Shown: positions 1 through 9,087, counted from the first letter of the stretch. The stretch is DNA of 64,000 bases from Candidatus Phycorickettsia trachydisci (GCF_003015145.1 NZ_CP027845.1:1376501-1440500); one strand, 5' to 3'. Notes: a model not told the origin generated them from the sequence alone. A program made the numbers and translations.

Positions 1-467
1 ACAATAACAATAAGCCCAGTGTTCTCAAGGATGCATTTTGTGCAGATTTTACATCACAGCAATCGTTTGAAGAGCTATTACACAAAATAGAAAGATACTT
101 ACCCATAGATATTTTAATCAATAATGCCGCGATCTTTAAGGCAGATGCTATAGGTGACTTTTCTGATGAAAATTTTTTTGAGCATGTCAAAATCAACGCT
201 TTAGCTCCAATCAAACTTACAAGATTTATTGCATCCAATCAAAAAGAAAATCTAAGGGTGGTCAACATCTTGGATGCAATGCTACTAAGAGGCACCACAG
301 CTCATTTTACCTATTATCTGAGTAAAAAAACATTAGAAGCAGCTAGTATCTTGATAAAAAGATCTTTCAAAAATGTCAAAATTAAAAATTTGTATTTACC
401 CAAAATGACAACTAAAATGAAGATAGATCGTTTAAACCAAATCTTATGTCATTTAGTGAAGTTATAG
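1..467 (+). CDS. Short-chain dehydrogenase/reductase, 5' end outside the window
   Basis: The frame is open from the left edge to the TAG at 465-467, so only the C-terminal ~154 residues are seen. They carry two SDR landmarks: an INNAA segment (the NNAG motif of the Rossmann fold, bases ~117-131) and a YYLSK segment giving the catalytic Tyr-x-x-x-Lys (bases ~313-327). After the Lys, the KTLEAAS helix is also typical of SDRs. The cofactor-binding TGxxxGIG motif lies outside the window. Many SDRs are quinone, pteridine or acyl-carrier reductases, and the substrate cannot be read from this fragment. The next gene overlaps the last 22 bases, which suggests co-transcription. Confidence 0.8.
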   Translation, partial: NNNKPSVLKDAFCADFTSQQSFEELLHKIERYLPIDILINNAAIFKADAIGDFSDENFFEHVKINALAPIKLTRFIASNQKENLRVVNILDAMLLRGTTAHFTYYLSKKTLEAASILIKRSFKNVKIKNLYLPKMTTKMKIDRLNQILCHLVKL

Positions 468-754
468 TAGCTTTTATTATTGGAGTTTTAGTCTTAAAAC
501 CAGAAGACTTAAAATCTTTGATTAGAAATTTTTATCAACTAAAAAGATATTTAACTGACTTAGGGAATCAAATTTTTATACCTCTACAAGAAGAGCTTGA
601 GGATTTAGAAGAAAAAATGCTCGAAGACAGTGATGAAATCAACTTCTATTTAGAGAAAATTGCTAATTTAAACCAGAAATACGAAGGTGATTATTCATTA
701 GAAAAAATAAAACAGCATTATTATGATATTTTAAAAAATTCTCTTAAATCTTAG
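446..754 (+). CDS. TatA/TatB-like small membrane protein
   Basis: A 102-residue protein with one N-terminal membrane segment (residues 4-18), followed by a short basic stretch and a long acidic, probably coiled-coil C-terminal half. The layout and the start of the helix (MSFSEVIVAFIIGVLVLKPE) match the TatA/TatB pattern, in which a short helix ends in a G/K-PE-L turn and an amphipathic helix follows. It would sit in the inner membrane and might be a twin-arginine translocase component or a TatA-derived scaffold. The start lies inside the preceding dehydrogenase gene. The family call rests on the first ~30 residues only, and no tatC is near. Confidence 0.5.
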   Translation: MSFSEVIVAFIIGVLVLKPEDLKSLIRNFYQLKRYLTDLGNQIFIPLQEELEDLEEKMLEDSDEINFYLEKIANLNQKYEGDYSLEKIKQHYYDILKNSLKS

Positions 755-992
755 GCTTCTTTAAAGCAATTATAAAGCTTTAATATTCCCTGTACATTTA
801 TCTTTAGTAGGAGTTCTTGTCTGCTTTGCTAATAATCGCTAGAACGTTTTAATTATTTTAGTATTTCTGGATATTTGCTATAGAATGCAAATATTTATTT
901 CAAAAAACTATTATATAAGCTATGCTTTAATTAAGGATCATTAATGAATTAGTTAAGATTTATATTTTTAACCAATTAATAAGATAAGTTCT

Positions 993-1958
993 ATGAAAAC
1001 AAATAATCTAGCTTTTCTAGCCAAACTACTTTATGTCTTATATAACAGCCTTATGCAAAACTTCCTGGGTCAACAAATCACTAACTCTAAGATTATGTTT
1101 GCAGATGCAAAAGCAATAGATCTTAAGCTAAATGATACGAACTCAGTAGAAAAAACTGATCCTTATGAGGATGGATTTTGGGATGCATACTATACTGCTT
1201 GGCTCAAGCATTGCCCTAAGGAAAATGGAATTATGAGTCTTCAATGTAAAGCAGATGAAGAAGATATGAAAAGTATGTCGGGGATTTATAAATATAAGGA
1301 AACTAGTTCTGTTCAATATGATTTAGGATATAGTGATGGATATGAAGAAGCATGGATGAATCATTGTTTTGGTAGACTCAATAGAATCAATTTCAAAGCT
1401 TGCGAAGAAGATACAATTTACTACTTAAAACAGTATATAGAGTCAAGTAAAGAAGGGATTAATACTGCAGGAGTAAAGGCAGCTTATGGTTTAACTATGC
1501 TACATATTGCTAGTAAGTTTGGTAGATGTGAATTAATAGATTCCCTTGTAGAAAATGGAGCTGACCTTTACGTAAAAAATAAAGACAGCCAAACGCCTTT
1601 GCAATTTGGAATACAAAATCGCCAAACAGAATCAATTAAATGCTTGTTACAATATTATAACAATCCTTTTAATTCAAAATCTTCTGTGAAAAATATAAAA
1701 ATTAAGGATGTGGAGATAAAAAGCATGGATAAAACAATACCTGTAGCATTTGTTCTGTCTGATGATGGTAATGTAAAAATTATTAGTTCTGAATCTTTAG
1801 ATTTGGGGAGTTTTAGTGAACTTTTAGAATGGGCAAAAGATAACCATGTGGATTTTGACAATAGTAATTTTGAGTTAAACTCCGAAGGTTACGTTGAAGA
1901 TAGTGGAATTTACTATAGCAGTATTTTATCTGGTCATGATTTACAAGAAGAGTTGTAA
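993..1958 (+). CDS. Ankyrin-repeat protein with a duplicated N-terminal DGY/W motif
   Basis: A 321-residue protein. Two ankyrin repeats are recognisable at about residues 168-230 (LTMLHIASKFGRCELIDSLV, then QTPLQFGIQNRQTESIKCLL). Before them lie two related motifs of the form D-G-[FY]-x-[DE]-A ... W-x-x-H-C (DGFWDAYYTAWLKHC at ~residue 60 and DGYEEAWMNHC at ~118), which look like an internal duplication. The first 30 residues are hydrophobic with a Lys near the start and could be an atypical signal or membrane anchor. The C-terminal ~90 residues are unrecognised. Ankyrin proteins in Rickettsiales are often secreted host-binding effectors; that role is only inferred here. Confidence 0.65.
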   Translation: MKTNNLAFLAKLLYVLYNSLMQNFLGQQITNSKIMFADAKAIDLKLNDTNSVEKTDPYEDGFWDAYYTAWLKHCPKENGIMSLQCKADEEDMKSMSGIYKYKETSSVQYDLGYSDGYEEAWMNHCFGRLNRINFKACEEDTIYYLKQYIESSKEGINTAGVKAAYGLTMLHIASKFGRCELIDSLVENGADLYVKNKDSQTPLQFGIQNRQTESIKCLLQYYNNPFNSKSSVKNIKIKDVEIKSMDKTIPVAFVLSDDGNVKIISSESLDLGSFSELLEWAKDNHVDFDNSNFELNSEGYVEDSGIYYSSILSGHDLQEEL

Positions 1959-2135
1959 AGAAAGTTAAATTAAGCAATTTATCTATTAACCCAGAATAAA
2001 AATTAGCAACTAAATTATTTGATTACTATTTCAATCTGATACAGAATTAAAAGTGAGGTTTATTATTCAAAAATTTATGTATATTATATAATATGATATA
2101 CAACAATGTATAATATTAATATCTTTGTGTTTTAA

Positions 2136-2576
2136 ATGGCTTTAGTCTGCAAACTGAATCTTTATAACTTTTGGCTTTTTATACCTTACTTATTGGCTAG
2201 GTATAAAGTTTTTGTTCGCGAAGATGGCAGACTCTTGTTTACAGAATTTGATCTACAAGACTTCACAAGCTCTCATTATGTACTTTTGCACCAGGGTCAT
2301 GTTATAGGTACTGCTAGGGTGATATATCAAGCAAACGTAGCTCAGATAGGTAGGATAGCTGTAATAAAAAAATATAGAAACCAAGGATACGGTAAATTGT
2401 TAATGCGTCAGCTAATCAGCATGATACAAGAAACACATAAAACTCAAACCGTTAGCTTGTTGGCTCTTGAACCAAATTTAGTAAGTTTTTACATGAAATT
2501 AGGTTTTAAAGAAGACGGTATTGTTTATCTGGAACAATTGCCGTTCATTAAAATGTCCAAACTCCTTCATAATTAA
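2136..2576 (+). CDS. GNAT family N-acetyltransferase
   Basis: A 146-residue protein with the GNAT core. The acetyl-CoA binding motif A is RNQGYGKLL at about residues 84-92 (R/Q-x-x-G-x-G/A pattern), preceded by IGRIAVIKKY. The later FYMKLGFKEDG segment matches motif B, where an acceptor-side loop is followed by xLGF. The substrate is unknown; the arrangement (a RYKVFV-x-E start) resembles the ElaA/YjcF-like branch. The first ~20 residues are unusually hydrophobic, so translation may start further in. The stop lies ten bases before the start chosen for the next gene. Confidence 0.75.
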   Translation: MALVCKLNLYNFWLFIPYLLARYKVFVREDGRLLFTEFDLQDFTSSHYVLLHQGHVIGTARVIYQANVAQIGRIAVIKKYRNQGYGKLLMRQLISMIQETHKTQTVSLLALEPNLVSFYMKLGFKEDGIVYLEQLPFIKMSKLLHN

Positions 2577-2586
2577 TAAACAAAAT

Positions 2587-5376
2587 ATGATCTCAAACAT
2601 AGATATAGCGATTTTTATAGGTTTTCTCGTAGTTACCATAATATTTGGATTATCATCAAGTTATGGAATTACGAATATTAAAGAATATGCCATAGGGGAT
2701 AAAAAGTTCTCAACAGCAGCTATTGCCGCTACTCTTGTGGCCACCTGGGCTAGTGGACAAGCTTTTTTTGCTATACTTTCCGAAAGTTATAAGGATGGTT
2801 TATATAAAATCTGGACAGAATTAGGGTACGCTGTCAGTTTACTTCTTACAGGATTAGTTTTTGCCCCTCGTATGGGAGAGTTTATGAACAACTTATCCAT
2901 AGCAGAAGCTATGGGAGATATATATGGCAAGAGAGTTAGGATAATTACAGCAATAGCAGGATTTATCGCATCTGCCGGCATGATAGCTATGCAGCTTAAG
3001 GTTTCTGGTAGTTTACTCAGATACTGCTTTAATTGGCCAGAAATGTATGGCATTTTAATTTCAGGTATAATTATTACCATTTATTCAAGTCTCGGAGGAA
3101 TCAAATCTGTAACTTTCACTGACGTAATTCAGTTTGCAACTTTCACTATTATGATTCCAACTTTGACTTTTTTTATATTATCTACGATAGAAGATCCAGA
3201 TGTATTCTTAAAAACAGTCACTACTCACGAATTATTTGACTATAAACAGGTATTTGATTTTACACGATCTAGATCCCTTTATTTTCTTTTCTTCTTTCTA
3301 TTTTTAGCAATACCAGGATTTGGACCAGCTACTTTTCAGAGAATTAGCATGGCAAAAAATATTAACCAAGTACAAAAATCTTTTTGTATAGCTGCAGTGA
3401 CATGTTATTTAATTGGTTTAATAATATGCTTCCTCGGGGTACTAATTTTTTCTACCAATTCCAATTTAACTTACGACGAAATTATTCATCACACTTTATT
3501 TAAGTATTCCTACCCTGGACTAATAGGTTGTATATTAGCCGGTATTACTGCAATGGTTATGTCTACCGCTGATTCATATGTCAATTCTAGTTCAGTATTA
3601 TTTGTGCATGACTTTTGTAAGCCGATAGGAATAAGAATTACAAATGAATTATTCGTTACTCGCATTGCTTCATTTTTCTTAGGAATGATTTCAATATTCA
3701 TAGCATTAGTAATATATGATAGTTTAAGAGGACTAGTACTTTTTGCCAATATGTTTTATATGCCAATAGTAACGGTACCATTTATCTTAGCTGTGTTTGG
3801 CTTTCGTAGCACAAGTAAGTCTGTGCTTATTGGTATGGCCGCAGGAGCTATTACGGTAATAATTTGGGAAAAATTTTTAAATTTAAAACATATTCCAGGC
3901 TTAGTACCAGGTATGGGAGCAAATCTTATCTTCCTGTTTGCTAGCCATTATATCTTAAGGCAAAAAGGTGGTTGGATTGGCATCAAAGATCCAGCGCCCC
4001 TAATTGCTATAAAACGCGAGAGGAGTATGAAGTTTAAACAATTTATTGAATCAATTAAAAACTTCAACTTTTCAAAATTTATAGCAAAGAATAGTCCCAA
4101 TGATGAATTAATGTACATTTATACAGGGCTATTCTGCTTCTTATCTTTGTATTCCAATATGTCAACCATACCTAAAACTACACGGCTATTATTCCCAGAA
4201 TTATTTCAGTTTATTACTCCTTCAGTATTGTTTTCGGCAACTGCATTGCTCAGTTATCCACTTTGGCTTGAATCTTGGAAAAAGAAAGAAATAGTAGCTC
4301 ATTTAATATGGAATGCTGTGGCCTTATATGGATTAATTTTTATAGGCGTTTTATTCCCGATCATTAGTAATTTTGCGACATTTCAAGTAATGATGCTAAT
4401 AATTAACCTAATAATGATAGGAATATTGGTCAGATGGCAATGGGCTCTTGTGATGTTTTTCTCTGGAACAATCGTGGCTATTACTTTTGTCAATAATTAC
4501 TTACCAGGAGCGTTAAATTTAGGGATTATGTCTCTTAAATTGAAACTTATGTATACTTTATTGGTTATAGGTAGCTTGCTTATGGTATTCATCAGACCGA
4601 AACAAGAACGTCAATCATTGATCGAAGAGAAAGTACTACACCTTAGCTCTAGACTGCTAGCCCAAGAAAAAGAGGTCTTAAATGCCTTGTCCTTAAAATC
4701 TGAATTTATCCGTAATATGCAGCATGAGTATCATACCCCCATGACCGGTATTATGGCTATGTCACAGATGCTTCATGATTCTTTTGATAATCTAAGTGAT
4801 AAGGATAAGAAAGAAGCTGCAGAGGTTATTTATAAAAGCTTCGTACGTTTAGAGAGTTTTGATTCTAACCTTGCAAGTTTGGCAAAATTAACTAATGCAA
4901 ATTTTGAACTAAAAACTGAAAATGTAGAATTTTCTCATCTTTTACAGGACAGAGTTAAAATTTGTCGTAAACTTTATGAAGAATCGGAATCACAACGAGA
5001 ATTTATTCTTAATTTACCATCTGAAGAAGTAATAATTCAAGGTGATAAATATTATTTACAACAAATGCTAGATAACCTTATCATTAATGCAATTACTTAC
5101 TGTGAACATGGTTTAATTGAAATCACATTAGAAAAGCTAGGTCCTAGGTTTTTACGTTTTTATGTCAGAGATAGTGGTATAGGTATACCCCCATCTGAGT
5201 TATTGGAAGTATTTGGAGAGTTTATGGTTAGCTCTAAAACCAGAACTCCATCAGGCGGAAGGGGCATGGGACTTGCTTTATGTAAAAAAGTTGTCGCAGC
5301 TCACCAGGGAAGTATTTTAGCTGAGAGTGACGGAGAAAGCTGGACGTTATTTACTGTTACTTTGCCGTTGAGATAA
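2587..5376 (+). CDS. Sodium/solute symporter fused to sensor histidine kinase
   Basis: A 929-residue protein from the ATG at 2587. The frame stays open back to 2521, but that extension overlaps the acetyltransferase and lacks the hydrophobic start. Residues ~1-470 form a multi-helix PutP-like SSS transporter, with the TFTDVIQ and STADSYVNSSS segments typical of the family. About six more membrane segments follow, then a kinase core: the H-box NMQHEYHTPMTGI with phospho-acceptor His at ~713, the N-box (LIINAITYC), and GIGIPP and GRGMGLALC ATP-lid boxes. The design resembles CbrA-type sensors, in which a transporter-like domain senses or carries a substrate. No response regulator is adjacent. 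A paralogue lies at 23539-26349. Confidence 0.88.
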   Translation: MISNIDIAIFIGFLVVTIIFGLSSSYGITNIKEYAIGDKKFSTAAIAATLVATWASGQAFFAILSESYKDGLYKIWTELGYAVSLLLTGLVFAPRMGEFMNNLSIAEAMGDIYGKRVRIITAIAGFIASAGMIAMQLKVSGSLLRYCFNWPEMYGILISGIIITIYSSLGGIKSVTFTDVIQFATFTIMIPTLTFFILSTIEDPDVFLKTVTTHELFDYKQVFDFTRSRSLYFLFFFLFLAIPGFGPATFQRISMAKNINQVQKSFCIAAVTCYLIGLIICFLGVLIFSTNSNLTYDEIIHHTLFKYSYPGLIGCILAGITAMVMSTADSYVNSSSVLFVHDFCKPIGIRITNELFVTRIASFFLGMISIFIALVIYDSLRGLVLFANMFYMPIVTVPFILAVFGFRSTSKSVLIGMAAGAITVIIWEKFLNLKHIPGLVPGMGANLIFLFASHYILRQKGGWIGIKDPAPLIAIKRERSMKFKQFIESIKNFNFSKFIAKNSPNDELMYIYTGLFCFLSLYSNMSTIPKTTRLLFPELFQFITPSVLFSATALLSYPLWLESWKKKEIVAHLIWNAVALYGLIFIGVLFPIISNFATFQVMMLIINLIMIGILVRWQWALVMFFSGTIVAITFVNNYLPGALNLGIMSLKLKLMYTLLVIGSLLMVFIRPKQERQSLIEEKVLHLSSRLLAQEKEVLNALSLKSEFIRNMQHEYHTPMTGIMAMSQMLHDSFDNLSDKDKKEAAEVIYKSFVRLESFDSNLASLAKLTNANFELKTENVEFSHLLQDRVKICRKLYEESESQREFILNLPSEEVIIQGDKYYLQQMLDNLIINAITYCEHGLIEITLEKLGPRFLRFYVRDSGIGIPPSELLEVFGEFMVSSKTRTPSGGRGMGLALCKKVVAAHQGSILAESDGESWTLFTVTLPLR

Positions 5377-5543
5377 AAGTTACTTAATTTTACATTTTCG
5401 TCACTATGAAGATAAAATATGGTCTAGAGGGACTGTAGTTGCTCGATAACATACTCAATATATTATGTTATTTAGTCTTCTGGGTGTCTTATTTGCAAAA
5501 AGCCTAAAGCCAGTTTGTTAACAGTGTTGTCACTAAGGCTCTG

Positions 5544-5716
5544 TTAAGAAGGTGGTTGATAATCTTTCATAGAAGCTAAATCTATAAAAGAAAGGAAAGA
5601 ATTATCAAGTTTCTCGAAGCGTGTGGCAATAGGCCCCTTACACCAAAAACATTCTTTCTCACTACATTTGTGAGCATGTTTCTGCCTTACTGGAGTAAAA
5701 TTCAAAGCTTGATTAG
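5544..5716 (-). pseudogene. C-terminal relic of an IS4/IS5-type transposase
   Basis: On the minus strand this frame is open through PIATRFEKLDNSFLSFIDLA and ends at a TAA (5546-5544). The segment matches the conserved C-terminus of IS5-type transposases (RRIATRYDKL..-.FL.F), which follows the catalytic Glu helix. Only the last ~55 residues remain. No matching inverted repeats were found, so this is a fragment. It marks an old insertion next to the amplified module that follows. Confidence 0.6.
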
Positions 5717-5726
5717 TGCTTATCTA

Positions 5727-5827
5727 ATACAAAAATTAGGCAATTCGAACAAATTGGTTATATGCTTTCTGACCATCTTTCTTGATATATCAATATCCAC
5801 AAAATCAGGAATGTTAAAATCTTGAAT
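5727..5827 (-). pseudogene. Detached 3' end of the lysozyme/MuF-like gene
   Basis: About 100 bases nearly identical to 6812-6912, the 3' end of the intact minus-strand gene at 6805-7896, with the last residues (FVDID...HITNL) still recognisable. The body of the gene is absent, and the fragment joins directly to the promoter of the exported protein at 5867. This is the footprint of a further module copy that lost most of its lysozyme gene. Confidence 0.8.
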
Positions 5828-5866
5828 ACACTATGATACAATTTCCTTATATCTTTACAAATATAT
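5828..5866 (+). promoter_or_regulatory. Conserved promoter region of the exported-protein gene, copy 1
   Basis: The 35-40 bases before the start share a pattern with the region before 8017: ATG-x-TACAAT followed by a CTTTATATCTTTA stretch and AAAT. TACAAT is a good -10 candidate. Conservation beside a paralogous start suggests a real promoter/leader carried with the duplication. No clear -35 box is seen. Confidence 0.45.
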
Positions 5867-6799
5867 ATGATGATACGCGTAGTTCTAATATTGCTTTTGT
5901 TTTTTGAGAGTAATGCTTTGGCAGTAAATAAGGCACAGTTGATAGCAGATATTCAATACTTGCTTTCAGCTGAGACTACGATTGATTATGAGGATCCAAA
6001 GCTAAAAAAAATCCTGAGTAAATATAATTATAGGCTGTTTAGGACTTATAAAGCTTTTATTGAATTTGATAAGAGCAACAAGACTAAGGCTGATCTTTTA
6101 AAAGCAAAAAAAGCTTTGGGAATATTATCGTATCGTCCTAAAAATAGTTACTGGCAAACTAGTATAAACGAAACAAATATAGTTTTGAGATTTTTTGACT
6201 TACTTTCAAGTTTTTATATAGCAAATGATATGCTAAGCGTACTTCCTGAAGAAAAGAAGGGATGGGATGAGAATTATCAATATAAGTACTTTAAAATACC
6301 CTTGTGGCTTGCTCTCAAATACCCAGATAATTTACGAATTGCTAATGGCCCTGGTAAATTGATTGTTAATGCTAAAAAATCAGTAAGACATATAGAAGAG
6401 TTTAATGAATTTTTCTCTATGGTTGGGGATGTGCATTGTGGATTTTGGACCAACGAGTTTGGTGAACAACGTTTTGATTCCTATCAAATGACTAAACATT
6501 TTATTGATATTATAAGCTTTAATCCTGGTATATATTTTAAATATAAATCATCAGAAGATCCTTGTCTCAATCAATCAATTGAGGAGAGATTTTCAGTTTT
6601 TGTAAAATGGGCTCATAAAAATGAAAAAAATGTGATCATGTATAATAAAATTCTACTTTACTTTGATAAAGCTTCTGATGCTATTGCAGATTATTATAAA
6701 AATAATTATAACTTGGGACAATATGCGCCCCAAGCAAGAGATATCCTTTCTCACTACGTTTGCGATAAAGTCCATTATTTAAAAGATATTGAAGATTGA
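5867..6799 (+). CDS. Exported protein of unknown function, copy 1 (partner of lysozyme/MuF-like protein)
   Basis: A 310-residue protein with a clear signal peptide (RVVLILLLFF, cleavage probably after SNALA at ~residue 19), so it should reach the periplasm or beyond. The mature part is largely helical and contains three cysteines also present in copy 2 (in VHCG, PC-x-NQS and YVCDKVH), which suits a disulfide-stabilised extracytoplasmic protein. Copy 2 at 8017-8988 is clearly homologous and nearly identical over the last ~60 residues. The gene ends five bases before the convergent end of the lysozyme-like gene. I do not recognise the family. An inhibitor or immunity role against the lysozyme domain is an inference from gene pairing and localisation only. 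Confidence 0.7.
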   Translation: MMIRVVLILLLFFESNALAVNKAQLIADIQYLLSAETTIDYEDPKLKKILSKYNYRLFRTYKAFIEFDKSNKTKADLLKAKKALGILSYRPKNSYWQTSINETNIVLRFFDLLSSFYIANDMLSVLPEEKKGWDENYQYKYFKIPLWLALKYPDNLRIANGPGKLIVNAKKSVRHIEEFNEFFSMVGDVHCGFWTNEFGEQRFDSYQMTKHFIDIISFNPGIYFKYKSSEDPCLNQSIEERFSVFVKWAHKNEKNVIMYNKILLYFDKASDAIADYYKNNYNLGQYAPQARDILSHYVCDKVHYLKDIED

Positions 6800-6804
6800 T
6801 ACCA

Positions 6805-7896
6805 TTATTTTATACAAAAATTAGGTAATTCGAATAAATTGGTTATATGCTTTCTGATCATCTTTTTTGATGTATCAATATCCACAAAATCAGGAATGTT
6901 AAAATCTTGAATGCAGCGGCAATTGTAATCATCTCCTGGATGTCCTATATCAGGTGGATTATCTATATCAAATATTTTGCCATCATGAAATTGATGTTTA
7001 AGTCTTACTTTATCATCATGCTGACACCGCCAAATGTAATATTTATCATTTGGTTTGCAAATTGTATTTGGTAAGCCTCGAGGAACAACTGTTTTGCTAA
7101 CTTCTGCTTTCATTGATGTACCTTGGGGAATCGGATCATCATTTGGTTTAGAACGCATAGGACATTGATCTGAATCAAGTGCGTTAGCTTCTCTATTCCT
7201 CCTATTCTGAATACCTGGGTTTTTGGTTTTATTTGATTTATATTTTACTTCTTTATAAGCCTCTTTTAAATATTTAGGATCATTAGTATCAACGTACTTT
7301 TTCATATTTTTTGAGAAATTAGTATCTTCGCTACGGCCAGATTTTGGGTTATAACGCCTCACCAAAGATGGGTTATTAAAGTAAAGTGACTCTGTGGTCA
7401 TTTTTTCATTTGGCTTGAAACGGTCCCAATATTTTCCAAAAAATTTTTGTAATTCGCCTCTGCGTTTGATAATTTGATAATCAAGTAGTTGTTTTGCTTG
7501 TTCATTCGTTATTTCTTTTCCATTAAGGACTTTCTCAAATGATACTTTATCTCCAAAAACTTTTTTCCATTCTTGCTCTGCCCCAGGAGCATCCATATTA
7601 AACCCAAAACCTATGGTTTTATTAGGTGGTGTTGCTGTATCATCATAGACTTCAAGTTTTATTATAGGTTTTTTCGGAAATCCTTTTTCATCGGGTTCCC
7701 AATTGACTTCATTAAACATTATGAAGGTTTTTACGTGCTGATTATAAACTTCTTCATGCTCTGGAATGTCTAAGTCTAAATTATGCACTCTATCACGAGC
7801 GTCTTCTACCCACTTCTCCTTCCACAGATCCATTGGTCCTTTTCCTTTATGAACAAGCATATCTGCCTCTTCCATTGAAAGATTTATATAAAACAT
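6805..7896 (-). CDS. T4-type lysozyme-like protein with phage Mu F-like C-terminus
   Basis: A 363-residue protein without a signal peptide. Residues ~75-240 follow the T4 lysozyme (GH24) layout: KLEVYDD, then TIGFGFNMD (compare TIGIGH), ITNEQAKQLLDYQI, a WDRF...ESLYFN helix pair, and an NRRNREANAL helix near the domain end. The Glu in FNEVNW upstream may be the catalytic acid, but a longer insert separates it from the Asp than in T4. Residues ~300-345 match the C-terminal motif of Mu F-like minor head proteins: W-R-C, DDKVRLKHQFHDGKIF, then PPD-x-GHPGDD-x-NCRC. It is flanked by exported partner genes on both sides. Peptidoglycan cleavage is predicted but not proven. It could be a phage-derived toxin. 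Confidence 0.75.
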   Translation of the reverse strand: MFYINLSMEEADMLVHKGKGPMDLWKEKWVEDARDRVHNLDLDIPEHEEVYNQHVKTFIMFNEVNWEPDEKGFPKKPIIKLEVYDDTATPPNKTIGFGFNMDAPGAEQEWKKVFGDKVSFEKVLNGKEITNEQAKQLLDYQIIKRRGELQKFFGKYWDRFKPNEKMTTESLYFNNPSLVRRYNPKSGRSEDTNFSKNMKKYVDTNDPKYLKEAYKEVKYKSNKTKNPGIQNRRNREANALDSDQCPMRSKPNDDPIPQGTSMKAEVSKTVVPRGLPNTICKPNDKYYIWRCQHDDKVRLKHQFHDGKIFDIDNPPDIGHPGDDYNCRCIQDFNIPDFVDIDTSKKMIRKHITNLFELPNFCIK

Positions 7897-7977
7897 ATGC
7901 TACCAATAAAGTTTAATTAACTTTTAGGATTATAAACTTTATTTCTCGTGCGCTAAGAGGAGGAAAAATATTACTTT

Positions 7978-8016
7978 TATATTTTATCATGGTACAATGT
8001 CTTTATATCTTTAAAA
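7978..8016 (+). promoter_or_regulatory. Conserved promoter region of the exported-protein gene, copy 2
   Basis: This matches the region before 5867, with GGTACAAT and CTTTATATCTTTA just ahead of the ATG. The 120-base gap from 7897 to 8016 also has to hold the promoter of the divergent lysozyme-like gene, for which no good boxes are visible. Confidence 0.42.
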
Positions 8017-8988
8017 ATGCATATGATTATACGTTTAGCTGTTATGGCGTTTTTGTTTTTTAGTAGTAGTGCTTTTGGCTCGTATAAGTCGCAACTGATA
8101 GCAGATGTGCAGTATCTGCTTTCAGGTGAGCCTACAATTGATTATGACGATCCTAAGCTAAAGAAGATACTGAATAGGTATAATTACAGATTGTTTAGGA
8201 CCTATAAAGCTTTTATTGAATTTGATAAAAGCAAAAAGACCAAGGCTGACCTATTAAAGGCAAAGGCAGCATTGAGGATTTTATCAAAAGATCCTAAATG
8301 GCGTTGGAACCAATTCTGGAAAAACAATGAGCTAGATGAAGAAAACATAATATATAGATTTTTTGATTTATTATCAAGTATTGGTATGGCAGATGATATG
8401 CTGGGCGTACTTCCAGAAGAGAAAATAATTTGGGATGTCCATCACCCATATAAAGATGAGAATTATCAATATAAGTATTTTAAAATACCTCTATGGCTAG
8501 TTCTCAAATACCCAGATAATTTACGAATTAATAATGGACCTGGTAAATTGATTGTCAATGCTAAAAAATCCGTAAGACATCTTGATGAATTTAACAAGTT
8601 TTTTTCTTTAATTGGGAAAGTACATTGCGGCGTTTCTTCCCCTCAGCTTGGCCCACTAACTTTCGATTCATATATAATGACTAAAGAATTTATTGACGTT
8701 ATAAGCTTTAATCCTGATATATATATTAAAATGGATTTATTTGATGGCCCTTGTGCAAATCAGTCTATCCAGGAGAGATTTTCAGTTTTTGCAAAATGGG
8801 CTCATAGAAATGAAAAAAATGTGATCATGTATAATAAAATTTTACTTTCTTTCGATAAAGCTTCTAACGCCATCGAAGATTACTATAAAAATAATTATAA
8901 CTTGGGACAATATGCGCCCCAAGTAAGAGATATCCTTTCTCACTACGTTTGTGATAAAGTCCACTATTTAAAAGATATTGAAGATTGA
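8017..8988 (+). CDS. Exported protein of unknown function, copy 2
   Basis: A 323-residue paralogue of the protein at 5867-6799, with a signal peptide (RLAVMAFLFF...SAFG) and the same three cysteines. It differs mainly by a ~13-residue insertion near residue 90-100 and by changes around residues 205-215. The final ~60 residues are almost identical between copies, which suggests recent duplication or gene conversion. Downstream, the sequence keeps the same spacing into a truncated lysozyme 3' end. The function is not recognised; its placement suggests it works with the lysozyme/MuF-like protein. Confidence 0.7.
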   Translation: MHMIIRLAVMAFLFFSSSAFGSYKSQLIADVQYLLSGEPTIDYDDPKLKKILNRYNYRLFRTYKAFIEFDKSKKTKADLLKAKAALRILSKDPKWRWNQFWKNNELDEENIIYRFFDLLSSIGMADDMLGVLPEEKIIWDVHHPYKDENYQYKYFKIPLWLVLKYPDNLRINNGPGKLIVNAKKSVRHLDEFNKFFSLIGKVHCGVSSPQLGPLTFDSYIMTKEFIDVISFNPDIYIKMDLFDGPCANQSIQERFSVFAKWAHRNEKNVIMYNKILLSFDKASNAIEDYYKNNYNLGQYAPQVRDILSHYVCDKVHYLKDIED

Positions 8989-8993
8989 TACCC

Positions 8994-9087
8994 TTATTTT
9001 ATACAAAAATTAGGTAATTCAAATAAGTTGGTTATATGCTTTCTGATCATTTTTTTGATATATCAATATCCACGAAATCAGGAATTA
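8994..9087 (-). pseudogene. Truncated 3' end of a further lysozyme/MuF-like gene
   Basis: The layout after the exported gene (TGA, then a TTA antisense stop a few bases on) repeats that at 6797-6807. About 90 bases match the 3' end of the intact gene, and the match then stops abruptly. Together with 5727-5827 this shows that the module existed in at least three copies. Confidence 0.8.

Noticed and set aside
2521-2586. Extended start for the first symporter-kinase gene
   Set aside because: The added 22 residues overlap the acetyltransferase gene and are polar/cysteine-rich; the ATG at 2587 begins directly with the first membrane helix, as in the paralogue.
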